A DNA stretch of 14,686 nucleotides from an uncultured Erysipelotrichaceae bacterium (GCA_902801805.1 CADCJP010000030.1:1-14686); one strand, 5' to 3'. Shown: positions 1 through 7,797, counted from the stretch's first letter. The notes: generated by a model from the letters alone, not told the origin. Made by a program: numbers and translations.

Positions 1-858
1 TTTAAGTGTCCAACATGTGGCATTGCTTTAACCTATCATAAGAGCGATAACATGCTCAAATGCCATCACTGCGATTACGTTGAACCATATCCAGAAATGT
101 GCCCAGAATGCGGGTCTAGACATATCTTAAAAACTGGCTTTGGTACAGAAAAAATCCAAGAAGAAGTGGAAAGACTTTTCCCAAGCGCTAAAACACTTAG
201 ATTAGATAGTGATTCTGCTAAAAATAAAACCAAGATTCCTGAGACAATCGAAGCCTTTAGAAAGAAAGAGGCCAATATCTTAATCGGCACACAAATGATT
301 GCCAAAGGCCATGATTTCCCAGATGTGACACTAGTTGGCATCGTTTTAGCGGATATTGGTTTATCCATGCCTTCTTATCGTAGCAATGAAAGAGCGTTCC
401 AACTTATTACCCAAGCAATTGGTAGATCTGGAAGAAAAGAAAAACCTGGAACCGCAATCATACAAACCTACTTACCAAGCCATTACGCGATTACATTTGC
501 CGCTAGACAAGACTATGAACTTTTCTATCGTAAAGAGATGGAAATGCGTAAACTACAATTTTATCCTCCATATGCCTATTTAGCGAGTGTGACATTACGC
601 GCTAAAAACGAAGAAAACGTTATTGAAAATACATATCGAATCGTCGACTTTTTAAACGATGAATTTATGGATACCGCCCAAATACTTGGCCCATCAACAC
701 CATATATTCCTTTTGATATGGGTTTACATGTTAGAAGCATTCTAGTGAAGTTTAAAGACCCACAAAAAGCGCATCAAATATTTGAAAAAATGCAGCAATT
801 ATTTGCCTATAATAACAAGTACGAATTATTGATTAATATCGACCCATACGATTTTTAG
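1..858 (+). CDS. priA: Primosomal protein N' (PriA helicase), C-terminal part
   Basis: The reading frame is open from base 1, so the gene starts upstream and about 285 C-terminal codons are seen. PriA is the 3'-5' DNA helicase that reloads the replisome at stalled forks. Visible are three of the four Cys pairs of its zinc-binding insert (CPTC at the edge, then CHHC and CPEC), helicase motif V (GTQMIAKGHDFP) and motif VI (QAIGRSGR, where the family usually has QVAGRAGR). The C-terminal PriA domain follows, with a YPPYAYL motif. The frame ends at TAG 856-858. As in Bacillus subtilis it heads the rsmB-rlmN-prpC-prkC-rsgA-rpe cluster. The first Met inside the window lies in the zinc-binding region and is not the start. 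Identification is firm; the N-terminal DNA-binding domain and Walker motifs cannot be assessed. Confidence 0.95.
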   Translation, partial: FKCPTCGIALTYHKSDNMLKCHHCDYVEPYPEMCPECGSRHILKTGFGTEKIQEEVERLFPSAKTLRLDSDSAKNKTKIPETIEAFRKKEANILIGTQMIAKGHDFPDVTLVGIVLADIGLSMPSYRSNERAFQLITQAIGRSGRKEKPGTAIIQTYLPSHYAITFAARQDYELFYRKEMEMRKLQFYPPYAYLASVTLRAKNEENVIENTYRIVDFLNDEFMDTAQILGPSTPYIPFDMGLHVRSILVKFKDPQKAHQIFEKMQQLFAYNNKYELLINIDPYDF

Positions 859-881
859 TATAAAAATGGTATTCTTTGTAT

Positions 882-898
882 TATACTATTTCCGAGGT
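882..898 (+). promoter_or_regulatory. Possible -10 element and ribosome binding site before the 910 gene
   Basis: The 51-base gap after priA contains TATACT (882-887), which fits a sigma-A -10 box. A -35 box at normal spacing is poor (TATAAA, 859-864), so an internal promoter is only possible. GAGGT (894-898) lies 11 bases before ATG 910 and is a plausible Shine-Dalgarno site. Confidence 0.3.
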
Positions 899-909
899 AT
901 TTAATTTAT

Positions 910-1362
910 ATGATTACTGTTACTATATATGGTCTCGATCAATTTGTCGTTGGTCGCTTGTCTCGTGAAATGACTCCTAACCTAGCCAAACTTTACGAAT
1001 TAAGCGAAGACGAAATTTTATTTGTAGCGCCTGAAAACATGGTCTTCCATAACGGTGTTGAACAAACATCTTGGAATATTATCATCCATGTTCATGCGCC
1101 TAAAAAGGTCGCGGTCTTACAAGACCAAGTGGCCCATTTAATCTTAGAAAGTATCGGCGATGTCGCGATTAATAAGATTCTTGAATTCTATTATTATTCG
1201 CAAGATGATCGCTACAGCAAATTTAACGACAGTTATCCACGCTTTATCGCTAGCGATAATTTAGTCGATGTTGCTAATGAGGATTATGAGGATATGGAAG
1301 AAGGAGAAGGTGAAGATGAAATCTTTACTGGCGATATCTTCCAAAACTTCAATAACGACTAA
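910..1362 (+). CDS. Hypothetical protein with an acidic C-terminal tail (possible tautomerase-like fold)
   Basis: I do not recognise this 150-residue protein with certainty. Residues 1-90 look like a compact alpha/beta domain: an N-terminal beta strand (MITVTIYG), a helix around 15-30, a strand around 36-46, a strand WNIIIHVHAP (55-64) and a helix (65-82). That pattern recalls the small tautomerase/DUF1904-type fold, but the usual N-terminal catalytic Pro is absent. Residues 117-150 form a very acidic tail with 13 Asp/Glu in 34 positions. No signal peptide or membrane segment is seen. It lies between priA and the rsmB-like gene, where B. subtilis carries def and fmt, and is 21 bases upstream of the next gene, so cotranscription is likely. 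The coding call is good; any function is a guess. Confidence 0.8.
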   Translation: MITVTIYGLDQFVVGRLSREMTPNLAKLYELSEDEILFVAPENMVFHNGVEQTSWNIIIHVHAPKKVAVLQDQVAHLILESIGDVAINKILEFYYYSQDDRYSKFNDSYPRFIASDNLVDVANEDYEDMEEGEGEDEIFTGDIFQNFNND

Positions 1363-1383
1363 CCGTCATCAGGAGGGTCTATT

Positions 1384-2643
1384 ATGACTCCACAAGTTTT
1401 AGCAAAGGACATACTAAACAAAATCATTTATGAAAACACTCCGTTTTCTCTTGCATTAAAGCAAGCTTTCAAACGCAACGACTTAACTAAAGAAGAAAGA
1501 AATGCTGTTTCTGCGATGGTGGGATGCGTCTTACGTCACTATCTCGTGATGTCTAACGTCATCAAAAAACAATATCCAGATATGGAATCTCTTGGCGTAA
1601 TTGCGTTATTGATTGCGTTTAGCAATGCACTCTTCATCAAGAAATTTGATCAAGAAGAATGTAACAAGGAAGTAGAAAAGTATCTCAAGGAGGGTGAAGT
1701 TAAAGTCCAAGACTTCATTGCCCCATACCTTGAAGAAAAGAAACTCGTTCCAGAACAAATCGAAGTGGGTTCTTTTGAATTCCTTTCCTACCGCTATAAC
1801 ACACCAGTGGAAATCATTAAGATGTGGACCAAACAATTCGGTCATATTTCTGCTAATAAAACTTTAAGAAGTAATAGCAAACCAGCTCCAACGGTTGTAA
1901 GAATTGATAATAATAAATTATCCGACGAAGAATTCTTCGCTAAATATCCAGACTTTGAAGCTATTGAAGGCGCTCCAGGTATGGCGTTATATAAAGGCGA
2001 ACTTAGATTTAAAAACTCCGAAGTTAATGAAAATGGTTTAGCTTCACCTCTTGCTCTAGCGTTTAAAGAAATGCTTGATGAAGGTGATCTTGATCCATTA
2101 AGAGGTATCGCAGTCTATGCTGAATACGCTAACGACATTTTTGTTGATTTGAAATCAAGAAAAGGTGGTGTCTCTGGTGTAGAATACATTGCGGCGAACT
2201 TAAGCACAGCTACTAACACTAAAAACTTCTTAGCGAAAAATTCGATTAAGGGTGTTAATGTTTACGAAGCTCAAGCTTCCTCAATCATTACTTGCTTATC
2301 TAAACCTGTGCACACATTTATCGTGATGCCAGAATCTTCTAGATTAAATCTCTTACAACTTTTACCAGATTATTTCCTCCGTTTTGATATGTCAAAACTC
2401 GATGAATTAATCGCTAATCAAAAAGTGGCTTTAAAAGAAGCTGCTGCGCAAGTTGAAGATGATGGTTATCTTCTCTACTTAGTGGATACTCTTTCAAAGA
2501 AAGAAAGTATCAACATTATCAATGAATTCCTCCAAGAAAACGAAGAATTCACATTATTAAGAGATAAGCTATATTTCCCATATAAGAAATATGGTGGTTC
2601 TTACTATTTTGCCGCTTTGAAAAAGGCTAAAAAGAATGATTAA
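1384..2643 (+). CDS. rsmB: RsmB/Sun-family 16S rRNA m5C967 methyltransferase homologue, catalytic residues lost
   Basis: The 419-residue frame has the overall plan and near-normal length of RsmB: an N-terminal NusB-like helical domain (about 1-125), a linker, then a Rossmann methyltransferase domain (about 215-415). RsmB normally methylates C967 of 16S rRNA with SAM. The motifs are badly degenerate. The SAM loop expected as LDLCAAPGGKT reads LDPLRGIAVYAEYAND (236-251). Motif IV, DAPCSG, reads VMPESS (314-319), with Glu317 at the first Cys. Motif VI, YSTCT, reads YLVDT (365-369), with Asp368 at the second Cys. The segments between motifs still align (LLPDYFLRF, QKVALKEAAAQVEDDGYLLY, C-terminal GGSYYFAALKK). 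Start ATG 1384 has AGGAGG (1371-1376) seven bases upstream. The end overlaps rlmN by 8 bases. The family call rests on position and pattern; methyltransferase activity is unlikely. Confidence 0.75.
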   Translation: MTPQVLAKDILNKIIYENTPFSLALKQAFKRNDLTKEERNAVSAMVGCVLRHYLVMSNVIKKQYPDMESLGVIALLIAFSNALFIKKFDQEECNKEVEKYLKEGEVKVQDFIAPYLEEKKLVPEQIEVGSFEFLSYRYNTPVEIIKMWTKQFGHISANKTLRSNSKPAPTVVRIDNNKLSDEEFFAKYPDFEAIEGAPGMALYKGELRFKNSEVNENGLASPLALAFKEMLDEGDLDPLRGIAVYAEYANDIFVDLKSRKGGVSGVEYIAANLSTATNTKNFLAKNSIKGVNVYEAQASSIITCLSKPVHTFIVMPESSRLNLLQLLPDYFLRFDMSKLDELIANQKVALKEAAAQVEDDGYLLYLVDTLSKKESINIINEFLQENEEFTLLRDKLYFPYKKYGGSYYFAALKKAKKND

Positions 2644-3685
2644 TCTTTACGGTGTAGAAATCAATAAACTCATCGCGTTAATGGAGCAAGAAGGCCAAAA
2701 GCCTTATCGCGCCACGCAACTTTTCTCATGGATTTATGAAAAGAAAGCCACATCTTTTGATGAGATGAGCGATATTTCTAAATCATTCCGTGAAGTATTA
2801 AAAGAAAAATACTGTCTAGATCTACCAAGCATCTACACAAAACAAGTAAGTAAGGATGGCACAATTAAGCTACTTGTCGAACTCAAAGACGGGGCGAAAG
2901 TCGAGTGCGTTCTTATGCGCTACTCATATGGGTGTGCTGTCTGTGTGAGCTCGCAAGTCGGGTGCAACATGGGTTGCTCCTTCTGTAGCTCTGGTCTCTT
3001 AGGCAAACAAAGGAATTTGCTCCCTGAAGAAATGATGGGGCAAATTTTATTGATTAATCAATTGCTCAAAGAAGAGAACAGAGGCCAACATGTCACTCAT
3101 ATTGTGGTGATGGGTACTGGTGAACCATTTGATAACTATGATAACGTTTTAGATTTTATCAAAATCGCTAATCATCCAAAGGGTTTAGCTATCGGTGCTA
3201 GACATATTACTGTTTCAACATGTGGTATCGTTGAGAATATCTATAGATATGCTGATGAACACATGCAAACAAATCTCGCTATTTCTTTACACGCTCCTAA
3301 TAACGAACTTAGAAGCAAACTCATGAAAATTAACCGTGCTTATCCATTAGAGAAAGTCATTGAAGCGGTTAAGTATTATGAAAAAGAAACTAAACGCAGA
3401 GTCACTTATGAATATTTACTCTTAGAAGGTATCAACGATACCAAAGAACACGCTCAAGAGTTAATTAAATTAATTAAAGGAACAATGGGTTATGTGAATC
3501 TCATTCCTTATAATGAGACCAATACATTCTCAGAATTCCATCGTTCTAGTGGTAACCGTGTCCACGCTTTTCTTGATTACCTCATGAAAGGTGGAGTGAC
3601 TGCGACTATTAGAAAAGAATTCGGCAGCGATATTGACGCAGCGTGTGGTCAATTACGCGCCAAAGTTGAGGAGGGACGTTCATGA
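2636..3685 (+). CDS. rlmN: Dual-specificity 23S rRNA A2503 / tRNA A37 C2-methyltransferase RlmN
   Basis: This is a radical SAM enzyme that makes 2-methyladenosine at 23S rRNA A2503 and at A37 of some tRNAs. The 349 residues match the family length. The [4Fe-4S] cluster motif CxxxCxxC is CNMGCSFC with Cys110, Cys114 and Cys117. The family's upstream Cys in VCVSSQVGC is Cys103. The methyl-carrying Cys is Cys337 in DIDAACGQL. MGTGEP (159-164) is the SAM-binding GEP motif, and the RNL segment after the cluster is conserved. All catalytic residues are present, in contrast to the gene before it. ATG 2636 lies inside the end of the rsmB-like gene (8-base overlap) without a strong Shine-Dalgarno site, suggesting translational coupling. 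The TGA stop overlaps the ATG of prpC. Confidence 0.97.
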   Translation: MINLYGVEINKLIALMEQEGQKPYRATQLFSWIYEKKATSFDEMSDISKSFREVLKEKYCLDLPSIYTKQVSKDGTIKLLVELKDGAKVECVLMRYSYGCAVCVSSQVGCNMGCSFCSSGLLGKQRNLLPEEMMGQILLINQLLKEENRGQHVTHIVVMGTGEPFDNYDNVLDFIKIANHPKGLAIGARHITVSTCGIVENIYRYADEHMQTNLAISLHAPNNELRSKLMKINRAYPLEKVIEAVKYYEKETKRRVTYEYLLLEGINDTKEHAQELIKLIKGTMGYVNLIPYNETNTFSEFHRSSGNRVHAFLDYLMKGGVTATIRKEFGSDIDAACGQLRAKVEEGRS

Positions 3686-4431
3686 AAAAATATTTAACTG
3701 GACGCTTCTCATTTAAAACAGATATTGGCAAAGTGCGCTTAAGTAACGAAGACCAAGCCTGTGCTTTAATCAATGCCTCTGGCAATGTTTTGCTCGTCGT
3801 CTGTGACGGCATGGGTGGACAAAGCAAAGGTGATTTGGCTTCCTCTTTAGCGATCAATACAGTGATTTCATCATTTAAAAGCCGCAAAGGTTTTATGAAT
3901 CGTTATTTTGCAAAGTTTTGGGTGGGCAACGTTATCCGTGAAGCAAATAGATGCGTATACGAACAATCAAGAAGCAATCCTTCATACGAAGGAATGGGTA
4001 CTACATTAACCCTTTTACTCATTATTAAAGACACCGCCATCTTAGGCCATGTTGGTGACTCAAGATGCTATTTCCTAAGAAACCGTGAATTTGAGCAAAT
4101 GAGTGAAGATCAAACCTATGTTGGATATCTTTTAAGAACAAAACAAATTACCGAAGAAGAAGCATTAATCCATCCAAAAAGACACGTTTTAATGAACGCT
4201 TTAGGCGTTTATCCAAGTGCTTCTATCGATATTAAATCATTCCCATACATGGGAGAAACAGTCCTCCTTTGTAGTGATGGTTTATATAACAATGTCCCAA
4301 AAAATGATATTGCCTCAGTTTTAAAAAGCGAAGATTCTGTTGAACAAAAAGTTAACGAACTTATTGCTATAGGCAATAAAAATGGTGGTAGCGACAACAT
4401 TGCTGTCGTCATTTGGGAGGCACAATCATGA
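3682..4431 (+). CDS. prpC: PP2C-type Ser/Thr protein phosphatase PrpC (Stp1)
   Basis: This is a metal-dependent phosphatase that reverses phosphorylation by the adjacent kinase. The 249 residues contain every PP2C motif in order: SNED (21-24), CDGMGG (41-46), GMGTTLT (104-110), GHVGDSR (122-128), CSDGLYNN (197-204) and GGSDNIAV (235-242). Metal-binding Asp42, Asp199 and Asp238 are all present. No membrane segment is seen, so it is cytosolic. GAGGAGGG (3668-3675) sits six bases before the ATG. Start and stop overlap rlmN and prkC by the ATGA type, so the products are probably made in coupled amounts, as expected for an antagonistic phosphatase/kinase pair. Confidence 0.96.
   Translation: MKKYLTGRFSFKTDIGKVRLSNEDQACALINASGNVLLVVCDGMGGQSKGDLASSLAINTVISSFKSRKGFMNRYFAKFWVGNVIREANRCVYEQSRSNPSYEGMGTTLTLLLIIKDTAILGHVGDSRCYFLRNREFEQMSEDQTYVGYLLRTKQITEEEALIHPKRHVLMNALGVYPSASIDIKSFPYMGETVLLCSDGLYNNVPKNDIASVLKSEDSVEQKVNELIAIGNKNGGSDNIAVVIWEAQS
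4415..4420 (+). promoter_or_regulatory. Ribosome binding site that fixes the prkC start
   Basis: GGGAGG lies seven bases before ATG 4428. An alternative in-frame TTG at 4413 would sit on top of this site, so ATG 4428 (MSTIKIG) is the better start. It also gives the usual ATGA overlap with prpC. Confidence 0.7.
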
Positions 4432-5315
4432 GCACAATCAAGATTGGATCTCTAGTGGATGGCCGTTACCGCATTGAAGCGAGAATCGGTCATGGTGGTA
4501 TGGCGGAAGTCTATGAAGCCACCGACATCATTAATAAAAGAAAAGTGGCGATTAAGATGATTAGGGAAGACGTCATGCGTAACCCAATCAATCTTCGTCG
4601 TTTCCAAAACGAAGCCACAATTGCTTCCTCTTTAAATCACCCTAACATCGTGAAGGTGTTTAATCATGGCACAATTGAAGGTAGACCATATATCGCTAAT
4701 GAATATATTCGCGGACAAACAATGAAAGATATGCTCGACTTTAGAACTTCTATTCCAATTTCTGAAGCGGTGAGCTATATGCTTCAACTCACATCCGCGC
4801 TGTTCTACGCGCATCAACACAACATCATTCACCGTGATATCAAACCACAAAATATCTTTGTCATGCCTGATGGTACGATTAAATTAGGCGACTTTGGTAT
4901 TGCCCAAGCTGAAGGCGTGGATGATGGCTTAACCAAAACTAGTGAAATTGTGGGTTCAGTCCATTACTTAGCCCCAGAAATATCTCAAGGTAAACCTGCT
5001 TCCATTCAATCTGATATTTATGCGGCAGGTGTGACCTTCTATGAACTTTTAACCGGTCATGTCCCATTTGATAAAGACACTCCAGTTAACGTCGCAGTTG
5101 CCCATATTAAGGAGAAGTTCCCTCCTGTTAAAAAATATGTACCAAACTGCCCAAAAGAAATTGAAAAGATTATCGCTAGCGCTACTAAAAAGCGCTTAGG
5201 CGAAAGATATAAAGGAGCAGACGAATTCTATGATGACTTGCTTGAAGTAAGCAAGAAACCAGAAATTCTTAAAGAAAAGAAGTCGTTCATTGCGAGGATC
5301 TTTGGATTTAAATAA
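4428..5315 (+). CDS. prkC: Hanks-type Ser/Thr protein kinase, PrkC/StkP-like, kinase domain only
   Basis: The 295-residue product is a complete eukaryotic-type kinase domain. Visible are the glycine loop GHGGMAEVY (21-29), VAIK with Lys43, the alpha-C Glu62, the catalytic loop HRDIKPQN (135-142), DFG (155-157), the activation segment LTKTSEIVGSVHYLAPE with candidate phospho-threonines 169 and 171, and SDIYAAG (195-201). The protein stops 20-25 residues after the domain in a basic/hydrophobic tail (KKSFIARIFGFK). Bacillus PrkC is about 650 residues, with a transmembrane helix and three PASTA repeats; none of these is here, and the next gene starts at the stop codon (TAATG). The kinase is therefore probably cytosolic or only peripherally bound to membrane, and cannot sense peptidoglycan through PASTA domains. 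It pairs with prpC. Confidence 0.93.
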   Translation: MSTIKIGSLVDGRYRIEARIGHGGMAEVYEATDIINKRKVAIKMIREDVMRNPINLRRFQNEATIASSLNHPNIVKVFNHGTIEGRPYIANEYIRGQTMKDMLDFRTSIPISEAVSYMLQLTSALFYAHQHNIIHRDIKPQNIFVMPDGTIKLGDFGIAQAEGVDDGLTKTSEIVGSVHYLAPEISQGKPASIQSDIYAAGVTFYELLTGHVPFDKDTPVNVAVAHIKEKFPPVKKYVPNCPKEIEKIIASATKKRLGERYKGADEFYDDLLEVSKKPEILKEKKSFIARIFGFK

Positions 5316-6181
5316 TGAAGGGTTTAATCGTCGGAATTACATGTGGATTATACGCCGTTAGAGCGGATGAAGTGGTTTATCACACAAAGCCACGTGGCGT
5401 TTTTCGTAATCAAGGTGTTAAACCAATCGTTGGTGATATCGTGGAGTTTAATCCCGATGAGATGGTCATAGAAACCATCTATCCAAGAAGTAGTGCTCTT
5501 AAGCGTCCGCTTATTGCTAATATTAGTCAAATCATCCTGGTTTTCTCTTTAACTGAACCAGAGTTTTCCTTCTTGCTTGCGTTTAAATATCTAACCTACG
5601 CAAACATGCATAATATCAAGGCAAAACTCGTTATTACAAAGATCGATAAAGAGAGGGATGAATCGCTCATAAAACAGATTAAAGAGACCTTCTCAAGCAT
5701 CAACGTTGAGACCTATTTTATCTCTAATAAAACCAAGGAAGGTTTAGAAGAAGTAAAGGCTTTATTTAAAGATGAAGTGAGCTGCATTATGGGCCAAACC
5801 GGTGTTGGTAAATCATCTTTAATTAATGCGATTGATAGTAACTACGAAAGAGCGGTTGGCGAATATTCGATGGCGCTTGGAAGAGGCAAACACCAAACCA
5901 AAGAAGTCATCCTCTTACCATATTTAGGAGGCTATATTGCCGACACTCCTGGATTCTCATCTTTAGAGTTAAATCTCTATAAAGAGGACCTAGCAGCGTT
6001 CTATCCTGGTTTCTATTCTTTATATAATAAATGTTATTTTGCAAATTGCTTGCACTTAAGTGAAAATAGGTGTGCAATAAAAGAGAGGGTAGCTTCTGGC
6101 GAGATTTCATCTCTCGTCTATGAATGCTACAAAAAATTATCAGAAGAAGCGATTTTTAAAAAAGAGAGGTACGCAAAATGA
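5315..6181 (+). CDS. rsgA: Ribosome small-subunit-dependent GTPase RsgA (CpgA/YloQ)
   Basis: This is a late 30S assembly checkpoint GTPase. The 288 residues show the circularly permuted order of the family. An N-terminal OB fold (about 1-65) is followed by the G4 motif TKID (108-111) before G1 GQTGVGKSS (160-168), then the switch segment GRGKHQT (189-195) and G3 DTPG (210-213). A C-terminal zinc site follows, with Cys240, Cys245, His247 and Cys253. The family normally has NKxD at G4; TKID is a common variant. Start ATG 5315 overlaps the prkC stop by one base and has no close Shine-Dalgarno site, suggesting coupling. In B. subtilis the orthologue CpgA is a PrkC substrate, which makes the neighbourhood functionally sensible. 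Confidence 0.96.
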   Translation: MKGLIVGITCGLYAVRADEVVYHTKPRGVFRNQGVKPIVGDIVEFNPDEMVIETIYPRSSALKRPLIANISQIILVFSLTEPEFSFLLAFKYLTYANMHNIKAKLVITKIDKERDESLIKQIKETFSSINVETYFISNKTKEGLEEVKALFKDEVSCIMGQTGVGKSSLINAIDSNYERAVGEYSMALGRGKHQTKEVILLPYLGGYIADTPGFSSLELNLYKEDLAAFYPGFYSLYNKCYFANCLHLSENRCAIKERVASGEISSLVYECYKKLSEEAIFKKERYAK

Positions 6182-6837
6182 AGAACATCATTATTTCCCC
6201 ATCAATCTTGTTGTGTGATTATCTTCACTTAGAAAAAGAATTGGAAAAAATGCAAAAAGCGGGCTGTGAATGGGTCCACCTCGATGTCATGGATGGTCAC
6301 TTCGTTCCAAACATCTCTTTCGGTAATCTCTTCTTTGAAAGATTATTCACAAAAATTGATTTCGTTAAAGACGTTCACCTCATGGTCAATGATCCAATGA
6401 GCTTTGTGAAAAAGTTCGCTAAAGTTGGCGCTGACTATTTAACCTTCCATTATGAAGCTTGCAAAGATGATGATGAAGTGAATGCAGTCATTAAAGAAAT
6501 CCATAAAAATAAAATGAAAGCTGGCTTATCTATCAAACCAGCTACACCTGTAGAAAAAATCTTCCCATTCCTTGATAAACTTGATCTCGTTCTTGTCATG
6601 AGCGTTGAACCTGGTATGGGTGGACAAAAGTTCATCCCAGAATCTCTCGATAAGATTAGCGCTCTCATTAACGAAATCGTTGAAGTGAGAAGTAGTGCTT
6701 TAATTTCCGTTGATGGTGGTATCAATGATATTACCGGTAAAGACTGCCTTAATATGGGCGCTGATGTCTTAGTGGCTGGTAGTTATTTATTTAGCGCGCC
6801 AGATTTCCAAGAAAGGTACGATAGTTTAATTAAGTAA
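6178..6837 (+). CDS. rpe: Ribulose-phosphate 3-epimerase
   Basis: This enzyme interconverts D-ribulose 5-phosphate and D-xylulose 5-phosphate in the pentose phosphate pathway. The 219-residue TIM barrel carries SPSILLCD near the N-terminus, HLDVMDGHFVPN (34-45) with metal ligands His34 and Asp36, DVHLMV with His67, the loop SVEPGMGGQ (142-150), ISVDGGIN (176-183) with Asp179, and the phosphate-binding GADVLVAGS (194-202). All expected active-site residues are present. GAGAGG (6164-6169) is eight bases before the ATG, which overlaps the rsgA stop (ATGA). Confidence 0.96.
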   Translation: MKNIIISPSILLCDYLHLEKELEKMQKAGCEWVHLDVMDGHFVPNISFGNLFFERLFTKIDFVKDVHLMVNDPMSFVKKFAKVGADYLTFHYEACKDDDEVNAVIKEIHKNKMKAGLSIKPATPVEKIFPFLDKLDLVLVMSVEPGMGGQKFIPESLDKISALINEIVEVRSSALISVDGGINDITGKDCLNMGADVLVAGSYLFSAPDFQERYDSLIK

Positions 6838-6838
6838 G

Positions 6839-7522
6839 ATGCCTGGATTACTCCCTCTTTGCATTTTTATCGTGACTCTCACATTCTTCGTGGGTGGTTA
6901 TTTCTTTTCATCGACTTTTTACTTTAAAAAGCACGATGTGAAGTATTCTTTCACAAGAATGTTTCCTTATGAGTTTAACTATCCAAACGCTTTTAAAAAC
7001 AACATCTACGGCAATATTGCCTTTATTATTTCTATTATTGGCACAATTGCCTTTTATATCTTTTATTTAAATACACAACAAGTGGGAAATAATGTTCCTG
7101 CTTTTGCTTTAGTGATTATTGCTTTCTTAATTTCTGTGGCAATATGTTGCTTACTCTTTATGCCATTACAGTATTTAAGAATGCATATGATGATGTCGAC
7201 CTTAACAATGGTGTGCGCGTTTGCGATGCCCGCATTAGCGTGCTGCGTCATCTATCCACAGTTAAAAGACTCTCTTAACGCTGATAAACCAGTTTATATT
7301 ATCGCCTTTATTATAGGCGCGATTATGTCCCTAGCGATGCTAGTGTTCTTACTTAATCCTCGCGCGACATATAGAATCTATATGGATAAGAGCGAAGATA
7401 AAGACGGTAACGTCACCATGATTAGACCAAAGTTCATTCCAATGGCCTTTAATGAGTGGTGGGCAATCTTCACCTTTATATTCTCACCAATTCCGTTATT
7501 AATTATTAGTTTTATAGCATAA
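6839..7522 (+). CDS. Hypothetical multi-pass membrane protein
   Basis: I do not recognise this 227-residue protein. It has about six hydrophobic helices: roughly 5-27, 58-78, 87-109, 120-139, 151-172 and 207-226. Between helices 1 and 2 lies a basic/aromatic loop (28-57), and before the last helix a charged loop (178-200). It has no cleavable signal and no obvious catalytic or transporter motif. The gene starts one base after the rpe stop without a clear Shine-Dalgarno site, so translation is probably coupled to rpe. It is the last gene of the operon; its stop codon touches the terminator. In B. subtilis this slot holds thiN, which is absent here. The real-gene call is strong; the function is unknown. 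Confidence 0.85.
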   Translation: MPGLLPLCIFIVTLTFFVGGYFFSSTFYFKKHDVKYSFTRMFPYEFNYPNAFKNNIYGNIAFIISIIGTIAFYIFYLNTQQVGNNVPAFALVIIAFLISVAICCLLFMPLQYLRMHMMMSTLTMVCAFAMPALACCVIYPQLKDSLNADKPVYIIAFIIGAIMSLAMLVFLLNPRATYRIYMDKSEDKDGNVTMIRPKFIPMAFNEWWAIFTFIFSPIPLLIISFIA

Positions 7523-7551
7523 AAAAATGACTCATCTCGAGTCGTTTTTTT
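7521..7551. terminator. Bidirectional Rho-independent terminator between convergent genes
   Basis: TGACTC (7528-7533), loop ATCTC (7534-7538) and GAGTCG (7539-7544) form a stem with one T-G wobble. It is flanked by A7 (7521-7527) and T7 (7545-7551), which extend the pairing and give a U tract on either strand. It sits between the stop of the membrane protein and the stop of rpmB on the opposite strand, so it can end both operons. Confidence 0.85.
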
Positions 7552-7573
7552 ATCTTGTCTTTTAGTAAAAAGA

Positions 7574-7768
7574 TTAGCGATCCTTATATTGTTTGTTAAG
7601 ACTACGATATGCTCTTGTAGACATACGAATGCGCATTTCTTTGCCATCAACAACAACAGTGCGAACTTGGAGATTAGCGTTCCATCTACGACGAGTAGCT
7701 CTTAATGAGTGGGAACGGTTGTTACCGCTTAATGGACCTTTACCTAATACTGGACATACTCTTGACAT
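7574..7768 (-). CDS. rpmB: 50S ribosomal protein L28
   Basis: The 64-residue basic protein begins MSRVCPVLGKGPLSGNNRSH, typical of L28, and continues with RRRWNANLQ. L28 is a structural protein of the large ribosomal subunit. Only one Cys is present, so this is not the four-cysteine zinc-ribbon type. A longer frame starting at 7807 is possible, but the family N-terminus and the Shine-Dalgarno site both support ATG at 7768. In B. subtilis rpmB also lies downstream of the rpe region in opposite orientation, so the convergent placement is ancestral. Confidence 0.96.
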   Translation of the reverse strand: MSRVCPVLGKGPLSGNNRSHSLRATRRRWNANLQVRTVVVDGKEMRIRMSTRAYRSLNKQYKDR

Positions 7769-7775
7769 ATCTTGT

Positions 7776-7781
7776 CCTCCT
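7776..7781 (-). promoter_or_regulatory. Ribosome binding site that fixes the rpmB start
   Basis: On the minus strand AGGAGG lies seven bases before ATG 7768. It argues against the in-frame upstream ATG at 7807. Confidence 0.8.
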
Positions 7782-7797
7782 AATTTGTTGCCGATAT

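Noticed and set aside
3683..6181. Mycoplasma-type genetic code (TGA = Trp)
   Set aside because: rlmN, prpC and rsgA end at TGA exactly where the family proteins end and the next gene starts, and Trp is encoded by TGG.
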